A stretch of DNA of 64,000 nt from Neoechinorhynchus agilis (GCA_051530055.1 CM121341.1:16120001-16184000), one strand, 5' to 3'; positions 25,801 through 38,041 are shown, counted from the stretch's first letter. Notes: generated by a model not told the origin, from the letters alone. Program-made: numbers and translations.

Positions 25801-26435
25801 CTCCAACCATGATTAGTAAGATAAGAGATAAAGACAATCAAAGTTTATAAACTGATATGCATTCAAGGTTCACTACAAACTTTTAGAGTGACTCTTCTTA
25901 CCCCCACGTGCGGTTTCTGCTTTATATATTAGATTAATAACACTACACGAGTGTCAACTTTCCAGAATGAATTTCCCGCAACAAAAACTTAATGATATAG
26001 CATATCTAGGGTTCAAGCGACTCCACCTAGATTCTTAATTATATTCTAATGGCTTGACGCCTTAAAAATGATTTAAACTGTACCAAGCTTCCTTTGTGCG
26101 GAAACCTTCTATGCATCTCAAAAACGCATTGTGCGAACCATGACAATATTTCCTAAACCGATGAAAGCAAAGGTGTAAGCCAAACAGTATGAATCATGTC
26201 AATGTCGAGAGTAATAGTGCTACTGTCAGAATTATTGAAGAATGCCAATGTTACTTCACCGATCGCATAGAATCTTGCAAGATAACTTAAGATCAAATAA
26301 TGTACAAAAACCTTGAGTTAATTCCAAAAGTTAATAGATAAATAATAAAACTTATGCAAAGTTTTCATTAATTACTGCCTTTTGTACTATTAGGTAAATT
26401 CAATTTTATTTGAAGAGCCTTTAAAAATCAATAAA
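22868..26435. other. Gene-free region with one tandem duplication
   Basis: Small frames at 22.5-24.4 kb on both strands overlap one another and show no family. 23740-23960 is locally G+C-rich. Tandem repeat at 25192-25490 is listed separately. Confidence 0.4.
25192..25490. repeat. Tandem duplication, period about 150 bp
   Basis: Copies 25192-25341 and 25342-25490 share gtctttaaag, ccgaggcttgataaatgcat (second copy gaggttt) and gcgattgtcttatgaattct followed by cgaaaagtaatgtagaatgc. Confidence 0.85.
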
Positions 26436-26442
26436 CATTTCA

Positions 26443-26946
26443 TTACTGTGATTGGTTCAGTATAACTAAAGTCAACGAGAACCACAAAAAATAACAAATA
26501 CACAGCAATAAAGCGTGTAGAAAGTTCAGAAAAATATGTGATGACAAGAAGTTTTGGTAAACTTTCATCGGCACATCTTCATTTGATGGATCGTCTTTTC
26601 CCGGATTTGCAAATCCGAAATTTCTGTGTTTATTTATTTGCTTTCCAACTGTCTGAAGATTTTCGTTTAAAGTGACGTTTTCGTGTTTTGCAGTCCTTTT
26701 TGATTCGTCGCATCTTGATTCTCGCCTGGACGTCCAATTGAACAGCCTTTCTAGGTCACCGCAATCAATATACTTAAAATACTCAGTCGTATCCACTGAA
26801 AAAAGAATTGAAAGATCGCCTTCCTCCAGTTCGTATTTTTCCCGATTAAAGGATTTTCGATTGTCGATGATTGACGGCTGATCTAGGATTTCTTCTACTT
26901 TAATCGAGTCAAAGCTACAGGAATATTCTGAATCGTGTTTGTTCAT
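26443..26946 (-). CDS. Orphan tail-anchored protein, copy 1
   Basis: Single-exon 167-residue ORF from ATG 26946. The N-terminal three quarters is polar and charged (MNKHDSEYSCSFDSIKVEEI), with KENV/KQINKHRN-like basic stretches. A single C-terminal hydrophobic segment at about residues 140-160 (LLLCICYFLWFSLTLVIL) followed by NQSQ suggests a tail anchor with the N-terminus in the cytosol. I recognise no family. A second copy, about 98.6% identical in DNA, lies at 35540-36046 in the same orientation on the far side of TMEM63. The duplicated block (about 26436-27155) includes about 210 bp upstream, so the promoter was probably copied too. Confidence 0.6.
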   Translation of the reverse strand: MNKHDSEYSCSFDSIKVEEILDQPSIIDNRKSFNREKYELEEGDLSILFSVDTTEYFKYIDCGDLERLFNWTSRRESRCDESKRTAKHENVTLNENLQTVGKQINKHRNFGFANPGKDDPSNEDVPMKVYQNFLSSHIFLNFLHALLLCICYFLWFSLTLVILNQSQ

Positions 26947-27155
26947 TGATACAATATCGGCAATTTGTTATTAGTAAACTTAATTTAGAAGAACACACAT
27001 CGCCATAGTGACGAATGACGCATCGCCAGATTGCTGGCTATCAAATCGATTTCAGTCTATTTTGAGCGCTTTCTTCATATGGCGAATTTTATGAACAAGG
27101 ACGAAACAAAATTAAAGTTCTTGCGGCAAATCCATATATTAAAAGAACCTGACGG

Positions 27156-27878
27156 ATGCTATGGTCAATAGTACCCAAGGGCTCACATAAAAAAATAATA
27201 ACTCTAAGGAAACACACGTCGTAAACACTTGCAAACAATATTACTGAAGAGGTAAGCAAAAAGCTTACGAAATATTTTAAAATAAATGATCAACAGCAAC
27301 AACAACCCGGGGGAAAAACATCGCCAAATTCGAATAAAATTCATCCCGATGACAATTCTCTATGACATTTAATATACTTCCACTTTCCGTTTTTTTCAGC
27401 ATTCTCAAATTTTTCGAATGATTAATAAAAACACGCTTTTTTGCGTAAATTTCAAATCTCGTGCGTTATGTAATGGACATTACAAGTTTCGCTCAAACAA
27501 TAAATTAATGCCATGCCGACTTAAAGAGAGTCTGAGAAATCAATTTTCAGGAAAAAGGCAGCTAAAAAATGATCAAACTTTATTGAAATTCGTAACATAC
27601 AAAACGTCAACAACGTGTTTAAGTTCGTTCTTCTGTGTAAGTCTTATTTTTATGCATCGTACCCTTTCATCCAACTCCTCGAGCTATTTTCGTTGTTTCT
27701 GCGCTTTGCTCCTCATTTTCACACCGCGGGGTCGGATTAAATCGTATTTATTGAATTTTTTTCGGACCCCAATGCTTGCAGTTTTTTGACAATTTTTTAA
27801 TCATTGAGCAAATAGTACTTCTCACCTATGAAATAGAAACATTGGCAATGTCGGTATGTGAGGTACCGGGGAATGTGA
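27156..27878. other. Intergenic
   Basis: About 27210-27365 is a diverged, incomplete relative of the foldback family (cgtaaacacttgcaaacaat, then gaggtaagc, then a cgaaatattt core). No gene supported in the rest. Confidence 0.45.
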
Positions 27879-28025
27879 TTGCAATTATTGTTTAGTAGTC
27901 TTCACCCGGTAAATGAATATTTATTAAAGACGGTTCGAATCTCGTCGGGTTCATCATCAGTTTGTTTGTTAGTAATAGACACAATAAATAATCATTTACC
28001 GAGTGTAGACCAAAACAGTAATTCC
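27879..28025. repeat. Foldback/MITE with arms of about 45 bp
   Basis: Left arm 27879-27924 (gattgcaattattgtttagt, then cacccggtaaatgaatattt) pairs with right arm 27983-28025 with scattered mismatches. Confidence 0.8.
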
Positions 28026-28139
28026 AGAAACATCGGCGTTTGGAAAGGCTGCTAGTTCCCTAAAATTTGTAATCCACAAGATTTTTACATAACAATCGGA
28101 CAAAAAGAGTTCGAAAAACATCCATACCGCCGCTCTGGA

Positions 28140-28215
28140 TCACTCACCTGCCGTCCTGGTGTAATGGTCGAAAGGACGGATCCAGCGTTCTCCCGTTGCA
28201 CAGCCAGGATTTCTT
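28140..28215 (-). mobile_element. Solo 3' end scrap of a QRGNAASV-type element
   Basis: Minus-strand frame reads AVQRENAGSVLSTITPGRQ, homologous to QQGNAASVLSSVTPGQQ at 13.2 kb. Confidence 0.55.
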
Positions 28216-28838
28216 AATAAGATTTTAATCATCGTTTCACTAATAACGTTTTTTGTGTATAGGCTTTTTTTAACATTTCGTCGTTCTTAGAATTATCTGT
28301 CACGGTTTCGTTCATTAATATCGTTTAGCTTAAACCTCACTTCAAGTAGTTTAATTGAATGAGAGCAATGAGATTAAGAATGTAATTGTTACAATGATAT
28401 CTCAAACTACTTTATTTTGATAACAACGGAAATATACATTTAACGCGCTACTTAAAGTATCCGTAACACTCGGATGCTATTAAAACCGTGTTTTGGTCAT
28501 TGCGAAATAGAGAATAAATGATTTAATTTTAATTTAATATTTCGTCCTATACGTGAGAAATCTTCAGAATCTAGCAAAAGTAGGACGGCCAAAGTGGTCG
28601 AAACCTCAGTTTGGGTTGGTAATCGGGTTAGTTGTATCTGTAACTCCTCGACAATTACACGCAATACTGTTCGACGGTTGTAGTAACCTTGCTTCCAACT
28701 GCTTAATCGGTTAACCCTAAATATTAAGGACCAGTTTTATATCGAAGTTCAGACCGGGTAGACCCTTTCTTCCCTCTGTTTTGACATCCCAGTCTTTCCC
28801 GTCGTGCACTCTTTCCAAGGAATACCTATTTTGAAAGT
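28216..28838. other. Intergenic
   Basis: Nothing recognised. Confidence 0.4.
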
Positions 28839-29268
28839 CATCATTAAATTTTAGTTTGTCCCTTCTTGTCCGGCTTATTTTTAGGCATAAAGCCAAACCA
28901 ATTACACCAGAGAAGTGATATAACCACATAGTCTCTAATGCACGGTTAAAAGTTTGTACATTCCTCCGGATTCTCAGATACCTCAAAGGCATAAAGCCAA
29001 ACCAATTACATCAGAGAAATGATATAACCACATAGTCTCTAATGCACGGTTAAAAGTTTGTACATTCCTCCGGATCATCAGATACCTCCAGGAAGCGGGA
29101 CTCATCAGTGAGTTTCCTCCCTTCAGCGGTATTTCGTCCCCTTTGGCTGTGCGTGATTAACCGTGCATTAGAGACTGTGGTTATATCACTTCTCTGATGT
29201 AATTGGTTTGGCTTTATGCCTAAAAATAAGCCGGACAAGAAGGGACAAACTAAAATTTAATGATGATG
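28839..29268. repeat. Foldback with tandemly duplicated left arm
   Basis: A 104-bp unit occurs twice in tandem (28884-28987 and 28988-29090; both start ggcataaagccaaaccaatt). The same sequence returns inverted at 29155-29268, which also pairs with 28839-28883. Parts of the spacer (ttcctccggat, then agcggtatttcg) recur near 49.1 and 49.83 kb. Confidence 0.85.
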
Positions 29269-30394
29269 AAAACAATACCGGCTTGCCAGTAAAAACTTAA
29301 AGTATTTTGAAAGTGATGTGAAAGTTGAAAAATAATTAAATTCGAGGGTCTTAGTAGTTGAAAAGCTATGAATGTAAACTCTAGCTTAAACCGTAAAGAA
29401 TTTTGCAACGAAAATCAAGTAGATAGTGATTATCATTGCAAAAATAAGGCTAACTGTGCCGGTATGTAGATCGTTCCGGACTGTCAGCACTTTGCATCAA
29501 CGGTTTTCTATGTCAATAAATACGCCTTGGTGCATTCATCTATAGTCCGATACTTTGTCCTTGAAGCTTAGACCGCATGGACGACTTTGCCTACGAAATT
29601 CATCGTGGCGAGGTTCGTTTATGTTCGCATGAGTTCTTGGGCACCACTTACATCGTATACTCATTGAAACAAAAGTCTTACAGTTCAAAGAGGTAATGCG
29701 GACTGTTTGGAGTGTTTGTCTTTAATCATATGCTTTTTAAATTAATCCTTGGATTCAATAAGCAAGCTTTTTCCAAATCAAAGCTATTAAATCCTTGTTA
29801 CTTACCGCATTTTGCACCCTTGAGTATTTTGAAATCATCTAAATCGGTTTAGAAGACTACGAGTTTCATTTTACTGGCTCCAGTGGAAGAAGTGATATAT
29901 TTCATCACAATTGCATCATCCTTACGATAAGATTATTTTCACACCGTTGTTTATTCCAGGTCTCACTCACCTTTTGGAGTCTCAAAAATAAATGCCGCCA
30001 ATATTAAACAAGTTGCTATTGACGCTGTGATTTGATTCAAACGTAAATCCAACGATTGTGATATTCTTACCGTCTCAGGATTGTAATTTTGTCATTATTC
30101 CTATCCATTAGCCTTTGCTACTCTATCTTTTTTAAATTTAAGTCATTATCTGTTGCCCGCGTAAAACTATAAATTTCCGTTTGCACCCATCCAATACTCT
30201 GAACCCCGAAGTAAATTGTGATATAAAAAAATCAGTATGTATTTTACTTCAGCTTGTTGAGCATGCCCAATAAGCGCTTCTAATTAAAACTAGAGCTTTA
30301 AATTCGCATAATGTCTCATTTTCCTTCTTATCGTGAAGATAATATTCATCAATTTATCTAAACACTTGAATCAGCGTTCGATCGAAATCCAAAG
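29269..30394. other. Upstream region of TMEM63
   Basis: No gene supported; likely contains the TMEM63 promoter. Confidence 0.4.
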
Positions 30395-33300
30395 ATGAGC
30401 TTTAATAACGCTTCTCAATGTAACACAAATACACCCAATGGAACGCAATTCGGAAAAATATCTCAATATAATGGGATTCCGGAGAACTTAGTAGTTAACT
30501 TGATTTATTGGACTGTGAGATTTGTGAGGGACACGCATAATTATATCAAAAATTTAGATCGGAATGGTGATTTTCCTTTTATTCAGACAGTATGTCGCCA
30601 AATCCTACAAAGATGATACACAGTTAAGGAACAGGTTAATTTCACGATTACACTTATAAGGCCAATCGCGAACATTTAGGCTCTTAAACATGGTTACTTC
30701 TCCTACTCAAATTTCACGACAAGATGTTCTTAATCTTGTGAGTCGTTTTTGTTGTTCTAATTAATTTACGTTTAGAACCCATTTCGTATTGTATGGAATG
30801 TATTCAAGCTCACGTTTGTTTTACTTTGCACTTTTTTCTCGTATTATTATTCTTTGTTGATAGCCTTGATGATATTGGACAACAATGTGGACCGGAAGCA
30901 ACTCGGTACTTGTACTTTCAACGATTTCTCATTGGCTATGTCACAATTCTTTGTGTTCTTAATCTGGCGATTATATTGCCTATAAATTTCCAGGGCACAT
31001 TAGGTAAGGTGCACTTTTCTACGCATAAAAGTACAATCCTGAGTCCGTGATTTCTTAAAAGCCATTATTCTTTGAGTGCCACAACCCATTTACGATTTCC
31101 AACCTGATCCATATAAAAATTAGTATGCTTTACAACTGAGCAGTAAAGACGAATTTTCAGCGTTTTTTGTTATGCGTGGCAAATCTTGTATATACGATTT
31201 CTAACAGAGCTCTCAATGTCGAATTTTCTGAGTCATGTTATTGTCTTTTAAAGCTCATTGCGCTGAACTGCTTTTCATCTAACGCAAAATGAAACCGTCT
31301 TTTATCGATTCTTGTAAAATTTACATATATATATCGTACTTTTCGCATCTGTTAAATAATCATAAAACCTGCGAAGCACAAAAAAGTTAATAAAGAGGGG
31401 TTTGAAGTCAAAAACTTTTAATAATTAAGATTATATTAAGTGCTTATATTAGATAAAATTCAATACTTGACCTTTAAATATTAAATTTGAAAATGTTTAT
31501 TTTAAATCATGTAGTAGTCATACCCTTAATGTTGAGATATGCCATAAAAGGGCGCATTTTTATTTGTCCTTAGAAAGACATACTCATCACTTATGGAATT
31601 TGTTGAACGCTTTAATTAAAACTATAGCTGTATTTTTCTCGACTATGAATTAAAATGTTCCATTTTTAGGTGCTAATTCATCGCAATTCGCGGCAACCAC
31701 AATGATGAACATTAATGCTGGGTATAAGGTCTTTTGTAGCACGAAACTAAGTCCAAAGTGTCTTTATGCCAGGTCTCCTTTCCTTTATGCCCATGTGATT
31801 GTTCAATTTATTGGATCTTTGATTGGGTTTGGCTTTTTTATTCAATACACGAAGTCAAGTGACATCGTGGTTAAAGCAACGGTATGAACCGCGCAGAGTA
31901 AACGATATCTAAGACTGTACAGCAAAAAACTACATTGATGATTCGCAAAGTGCCCGTTAACTGCTGCTCACGTGAACTTCTCGTCCGTTATTTCAAGTTA
32001 GCTTCTTTTGTAATTTCCAAAACTACGAATGGAATCAATAGTCAGAGCATTCCTGAGGTTAAGGTCATAGATGCTACGATCATGTACCCCCTTTGGGAAG
32101 CAAACCGTGCCGAAATTCAGCGGTTGGATAGTTTTTCCTTGGATAAATTTTATTTAAAATTCGATTTCTAGGAACTATCGTTGCGTCCTAGTGAATAGCT
32201 GTGACGAATTAGAGGAAATGCACGGGAGTGCTGGAGATGTTACTTCTTGCTGTAGTGGACACCTTATCGATTCATGCTGCTGTTGTTCATGCGGAAACAA
32301 GGTTTTATTGCTGCTCTTTATTTTTTAGTACTAATAGAGTTTCACAGTATAATGCTCGTGACTACTATATAGAGATGCTAAATGAAGCCGACCGTGAAGT
32401 ACAAAAGTTATGTGAGATAGCAATGAAGACACCAACTGGAATTGTATTTGTAACCTTTGAAAGTTACTTGCACGCCGCGATGTGAGTAGGGTGGCTGGGT
32501 ATCCCTAATCTCCGCATCAAGTTTCCACTCAATCTTTCCCAATGTTGTCCCCTTAAAAGCATTATTGTAAAAATATGTTCTAAAATCGGAATTAACATTG
32601 GTCGTATTTTCCGCGTAATATATAAAGTATCATTAATAAAATTTGAAGACAAAATTTCTTTATGTTAATGCTATTTGACAAGATATGTGACCTTTTCGAA
32701 AGGTATAGGATGCGTAAGAAATTGTAGATTAGAATATTGATAATTAAATTATTTTATCTTCAAATATAGCCACATGTATCTTCGGTCAAAATTTATTCCG
32801 TGTCGTATCTATTTGCATTTACTTTCTACATCGTCGATGTGTCTAGAATACATCTAATTTCCATTACTACTATCCAAATCTAAGAAATCTTTGAGCGTTA
32901 GATCTTTCAAAAATCTTAATCTGCCATATCATAAATCCGAATGTTCTATAATACCTTAAAGCGGTTTTTTATAATTTTAGTGCAAAAGATTACATCAAGT
33001 CAATGCGTTGTTCGTCCACGACTCCAGTTGATATCGACAATGAATACGGAGTCAAGAAATGGGTTGTTAAATATGCCACTGAAGCGAATAATGTTCAATG
33101 GTAATTATCTAAAGTATAATCGACGTCATCAGTCGCGGCGATATCACAGGGAAAGTATGTCGGAACATGGATTCATGTGGTACTTACGTATTATTCTCCT
33201 TAATTGCTCTCTGTTTTACTTGGCCATCATTTTGTCAACTCCATCAATGGTGTTGAACACAATCGACAAGATGCTCACTTCAACTGAAGCTATCAATATT

Positions 33301-35271
33301 AATGTCTCTGTGAGTAGGAAGTTGATTTTTCACTCACAATTCTAGTTAATCACAGTCATTTCTACCAACGTTCTTTATAAACATCCTCCCGGTTATTCTC
33401 CTTCAAATGACATCATCCGTTCTACCAGTTGTAATTGGCTATACAGGCTATTTAGAGCGCCATTGGAAAAGGTAACGAATGGAATACATAATTTAAGTAA
33501 AAAGAACTTTCAAGATCAACTCGGATTATAACCCACGTATTCAAATCGTATTTCTTTGTACTTCTGACGGTTCTCATAATACCTTCGCTTGGATTGATGA
33601 GGTAAGTTCACTAGAAGTGTTTTTGAAATTACGTTTCTTCAAGTTTGAATGTAGCATCTCGAGAGCACAAGTTTTCACTGAATGTCAATGAAAGCAACAA
33701 AAATATTAATATCCGTCATGATAACATTCGGGTGAAAAGTAATCCTCTTGTAGCGATTCACATCCCGAGAGTCAGTTTTATTTTGTAATATTTCGTGGGC
33801 CATATTCACCTTTTCAAACATTGTCATTGTTTGTAAGTTTTTAAATGTGTGAGTATGACAATGTTTGAAAAGGTGGAAATGGCCCGCGAAATATTACAAA
33901 ATAAAACTGACTCGCGGGTGTGAATCGCCACAAGAGGAAAAATATTAATTTTTATTTGTCGAATGAAGAGTTTACTTTTAACTAATATGTTAGGTATTTC
34001 TTTACACATTCTTTTTTCCGAATTAGTAACATTCGTCGAATTTTCCCCTAATTCCTAAATTTAAACATCCGAAGTTCGCATGGTTTATCCCGCGCTAAAT
34101 TTTATGCATTCTCGTACTAAGTTTCTTATTTGTGTTATTATTAAGAAATTTGATAGTCATGAATTTTTCTCTGATTTTAAATCACTTCACTTTGCATATT
34201 ATAGCATAACTGGATTTCTTCGTTGGCTTTTCCAAATCGACTACAACGAAGATGGATTTAAATTTCAATGGCAGTAAGTATCGAATGCATTATTTGATCC
34301 TTGATTATATAATAGATGCATTTTCTTGCCCGATAACGGAGCATTCTATGTGAATTACCTGATTACCTCAGCATTGATGACTTCTGTCAATAATTTACTA
34401 GGATTAGCAAATACTCTCGGTCTCTGGATCAGTCAACTAATGGCGGAATCAGCTCCTATGCGCCATGCCTTTTATCAAGTACCGTGCAATATTCTAAAAT
34501 TTTCGCGACTGCAAAGTTTTCCATTTTAGCTTTACACTACTCCATTTTCGTACAACGGCAGTTATGCCAGACTTCTCGTTAATTTGTGTATAGTTACTAC
34601 CTACGGCGTGATTTGCCCTCTTGTTACACCAGTAGGTAAGTTCTTAGAAACTTGAATACTTGCAATAATTTAAACATTGCGCTCAGGACTTTTGTTTTTT
34701 ATCAGCAATTACTACACCGACAAGTATCTCATCTACTATGCGTCAGCACCAACTCTTATTAAACAAAGAATCCATTTGGCTGCCGTTCGATGTGGATCCC
34801 TTGGAATGATCGTTGCACCCTCATTTCTTCTTGTTTTCACAATTTTAAAAAGCGAAACTCTGAGAGAACCTCTGTTCATTATTCAACTCATTATATTGAT
34901 CATCACCGTCGTGGTCGCAATTCTTGGAAGACATCTTCCTTTGGATCGGATATTCGAAAGAGCACTTAGTTCGTTGCAAAGCGTAAGTGCTAATCGATAG
35001 ACTCCGTAGATCTCACGCTTAATGCAGATTCCGTTTCTCAATGAATCTCTGGTCAATGAGCGCGAATTAAAGTTCGAAGTTCGTCTTTACTGAGCGTTCT
35101 GTTGTGCTCCGTTTTCGCCTGTCATTTTAGAGATACTATCCGCATTATATTCTACCGTTTATAAAGGACGAATACAAAGATGATCACGAAAACGAGAAAG
35201 TTGAAACGGATACCATCTTAGAGGAGCTAATTGATGACCAAAAGGAGATAAATCTCCATGGCAGCAAATAA
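30395..35271 (+). CDS. TMEM63: TMEM63 / OSCA-family mechanosensitive ion channel
   Basis: Polytopic membrane protein of the calcium-permeable-stress-gated cation channel family. About 20 short exons join into one protein: YNGIPENLVVNLIYWT + IGMVIFLLFRQYVAKSYK (TM1), FRIVWNVFKLT + LDDIGQQCG, YLYFQRFLIGYVTILCVLNL (TM2), YAHVIVQFIGSLIGFGFF (TM3), the cytosolic domain (LMIRKVPVNCCSRELLVRYF, GIVFVTFESYLHAA, KWVVKYATEANNVQW), then the pore block: GFMWYLRIILLNCSLFYLAI, NILPVILLQMTSSVLPVVIG, ITGFLRWLFQ, IFLPDNGAFYVNYLITSALM, RLLVNLCIVTTYGVICPLVT, GLLFFISNYYTDKYLIYYAS. The last exon is acidic and ends at TAA 35269-35271. Most introns are 39-51 nt GT-AG; three are longer (31.0-31.67, 32.49-32.98 and 33.60-34.21 kb). 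One junction near 32131-32171 does not fit GT-AG in frame. The N-terminal start is likely but not certain. Confidence 0.9.
33744..33937. mobile_element. Foldback element inside a TMEM63 intron
   Basis: Left arm 33744-33826 and right arm 33855-33937 pair almost perfectly for about 80 bp (cctcttgtagcgattcac against gtgaatcgccacaagagg; ccttttcaaacattgtcat against atgacaatgtttgaaaagg). The whole element sits in the middle of the unusually long 604-nt intron 33602-34205. Confidence 0.88.
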
Positions 35272-35539
35272 AGTCAAGATGCTTATGCTGGCGCCAAGAA
35301 ACAAGACTTTCCATAATATTGTGCATATTTAAAGATTTTTTGCGCTGTCTAATAATGCTTGGAAGTTTTCATTTTCGCTAATATTCATCCACGTATTTAA
35401 GAATCAGCTCATTTGAAAGGGTTCTACAAATCGACAGAAATTCCGAGTCTTACTCTTACTCACATTATTTAACCGAGTATTCCATCTGTCTACTCTTATA
35501 ATTTTTTAAATTTATTGTTTTGTTAAATCAATGAACATT

Positions 35540-36046
35540 TCATTCCTGTGATTGGTTCAGTATAACTAAAGTCAACGAGAACCACAAAAAATAACAAATA
35601 CACAGCAATAAAGCGTGTAGAAAGTTCAGAAAAATATGTGATGACAAGAAGTTTTGGTAAACTTTCATCGGCACATCTTCATTTGATGGATCGTCTTTTC
35701 CCGGATTTGCAAATCCGAAATTTCTGTGTTTATTTATTTGCTTTCCAACTGTTTGAAGATTTTCGCTTAAAGTGACGTTTTCGTGTTTTGCAGTCCTTTT
35801 TGATTCGTCGCATCTTGATTCTCGCTCGGACGTCCAATTGAACAGCTTTTCTAGGTCACCGCAATCAATATACTTAAAATACTCAGTCGCATCCACTGAA
35901 AAAAGAATTGAAAGATCGCCTTCCTCCAGTTCGTATTTTTCCCGATTAAAGGATTTTCGATTGTCGATGATTGACGGCTGATCTAGGATTTCTTCTACTT
36001 TAATCGAGTCAAAGCTACAGGAATATTCTGAATCGTGTTTGTTCAT
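35540..36046 (-). CDS. Orphan tail-anchored protein, copy 2
   Basis: Duplicate of 26443-26946, ATG at 36046, 168 residues. By direct comparison I count seven base differences in the coding region. One is silent; the others change four internal residues and turn the stop into Glu, so the protein ends NQSQE. The homologous block runs from about 35532 to 36266; upstream of the ORF this copy has an extra segment of about 24 bp near 36117-36141. Same C-terminal membrane segment, no family recognised. Confidence 0.6.
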   Translation of the reverse strand: MNKHDSEYSCSFDSIKVEEILDQPSIIDNRKSFNREKYELEEGDLSILFSVDATEYFKYIDCGDLEKLFNWTSERESRCDESKRTAKHENVTLSENLQTVGKQINKHRNFGFANPGKDDPSNEDVPMKVYQNFLSSHIFLNFLHALLLCICYFLWFSLTLVILNQSQE

Positions 36047-36266
36047 TGTTACAATATCGGCAATTTGTTATTAGTAAACTTAATTTAGAAGAACACACAT
36101 CGCCATAGTGACGAATGTGGAATGTTTCGAATGAAGATTACGCATCGTCAAATTGCTGGCTATCAAATCGATTTCAGTCGTTTTTGAGCGCTTTCTTCAT
36201 ATGGCGAATTTTATGAACAAAGACGAAACCAAATTAAAGTTCTTGCCGCAAATCCATATATTAAAA

Positions 36267-37579
36267 GAACTTGACGATTACGCAACGGTTTAAATTGCCA
36301 GCTTCAAATCTTACGTTTTGTCTTTTTTTAAAGTGAAAAAACGCTTGTTATACGATTTTTTGGTCTTTTGTTAGGCTCTTGTTTGCATTTTCTGATTCGA
36401 CCCTTAATGCTCCCTTTTGAAATAAAAGTGCGTTCTCGATCATCGCCATTTACTGTCCCTCCTGTGTTTCGATAGTCAACCTCCGATTTAACCTTTTATG
36501 TTTTGCTAATATAACATCAATTACTATCTGGAAATTCAAAATTTTCCTCATCTTATGTAGCGTATTTATTGCCCGCTTGCCGTCTCCCCAGTTGAGCATT
36601 GCGTAAAAGTTTCTTTTTTAACCTTACTGTTTCCCTGACTGAAGGGCAATATAGTTCTAAGTTACCGAAATTTCCCATACCTTTTCTTTGGGATTCAATC
36701 GTCAGCTCTCGTTTAGTTGGTTTAAGTGCAATGGGGTTCTTTATCAACAACATATCCGTTAATCACTGTTGGGATTTGATGGTCCTCTTCAGATTAGTCT
36801 TTTTGTCATTTTGATTTAACAGGCATTGCGTTCTTGAACATCTCGATTCCTTAACCCTCTCTTGGGTTTCAATTACTCGCTTGTTTTTTTGAACGATTAT
36901 GTCTTATTTATTGAATTGCAATGGCGTCATTGTACATCATGACTTTTTATATCCTAGCTGCTCAATGTTTCCTTTTTTGAAGTGCAATGGCGTTCTTATT
37001 ATCAAAAATTAACTATATGTTCACTTTGGCCTTGATCGCCTGATAGATGGCAACACGGGTAATGACCACAGTTTGCTTGCTAACATAAAAACTGAGTTAG
37101 AAACTAGTTTCAAATTTGGAGCCTAATTGTTCATCCTGCAATGGGCTTAAAAATAATTGAACTATAGCACACTAAGTTAGTTTCTATTCAAGTTGCAATT
37201 TTTCCTTTTTTCATGGGATATCGATCAACACTAATCATCTAAACAACTGTGTTCTCCTATTCTGAATTTTTCCTCGTCATCCTTTTTAATATGTTTGTTA
37301 GTGAGTTGAACTAAACTTTGTGTCTGTCTCGAATGGAAATAAAACTAAATAGCGGTGATTCTAGGATACCGATGCTAAAAAAATAGTTCACGTTGATCGA
37401 TTCTTGCTGTAGATCGGTTGCACACATTGCCTTGGCGAATTAGTCTTAAATTTCGAATCATCTGCCAATTGTTTTGTTAAATAAGCACCGAAAATGTTCA
37501 GCGATTATTGTAGGTGTACAGCTAAAATCATAAAACGGTTCCCAAAGGTTTTAGAATTACAAATTAGGCATTAAATCAC
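36267..37579. other. Intergenic with weak periodic repeats
   Basis: A degenerate unit containing gcaatggcgttctt recurs about every 80-95 bp between about 36720 and 37000. The remainder is featureless; the 3' end probably belongs to RPB4. Confidence 0.4.
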
Positions 37580-38041
37580 TTATTTATTTTCCTGTGATTT
37601 AATAACACCCATATCACTTTCATGCAATTCTTTGAGACGCTTGAGCAGTGCCTCGAGTTTGTCATCCTCAATTTTTTCTTCAATGGTTGGAATTAAATTC
37701 TTTGCCTCCTCCGCGCTCGTTGGCACGAGATTTATAAGCATTGTGAGCTCGTACGGATGTACATTAAACGTTGTTGCGATCAATCTTGTAGCGTCATTTA
37801 AAAAGCGTTCAGTCTTGAACTTTGCAACCTTTTCGTAATACTCAAAAAGTTTCTGCATTTCGGCTGGGAACTTCGGTCTTTTATTTGTGTTGCGTTCCTT
37901 CAAAATTATGTATACTTCGCTCACTGTAGCAAAACGAGCACCCTCGGCCATCTCTGGCAGATTTAAATACAGGGCGTCTTCATTGCAAGACGAAGGATCA
38001 AAGGCGCAAAACACTAAATTTGAATTGTCTTCTTCGCTCAT
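37580..38041 (-). CDS. RPB4: RNA polymerase II subunit RPB4 (POLR2D)
   Basis: Small subunit that with RPB7 forms the stalk of RNA polymerase II. The single exon encodes 153 residues from ATG 38041 (MSEEDNSNLVFCAF), chosen because the acceptor aaaattcag ends exactly at that ATG; an ATG 24 nt further upstream is in frame but lies in the presumed outron. Family features are ATVSEVYIILKERN (N-terminal helix), EYYEKVAKFKTERFLNDATR in place of the usual RFSRFKNRE segment, and the well-conserved HRDC-like end: HPYELTMLINLVPTSAEEAK, NLIPTIEEKIEDDKLEALL. Length agrees with animal RPB4 (about 142). Confidence 0.93.
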   Translation of the reverse strand: MSEEDNSNLVFCAFDPSSCNEDALYLNLPEMAEGARFATVSEVYIILKERNTNKRPKFPAEMQKLFEYYEKVAKFKTERFLNDATRLIATTFNVHPYELTMLINLVPTSAEEAKNLIPTIEEKIEDDKLEALLKRLKELHESDMGVIKSQENK

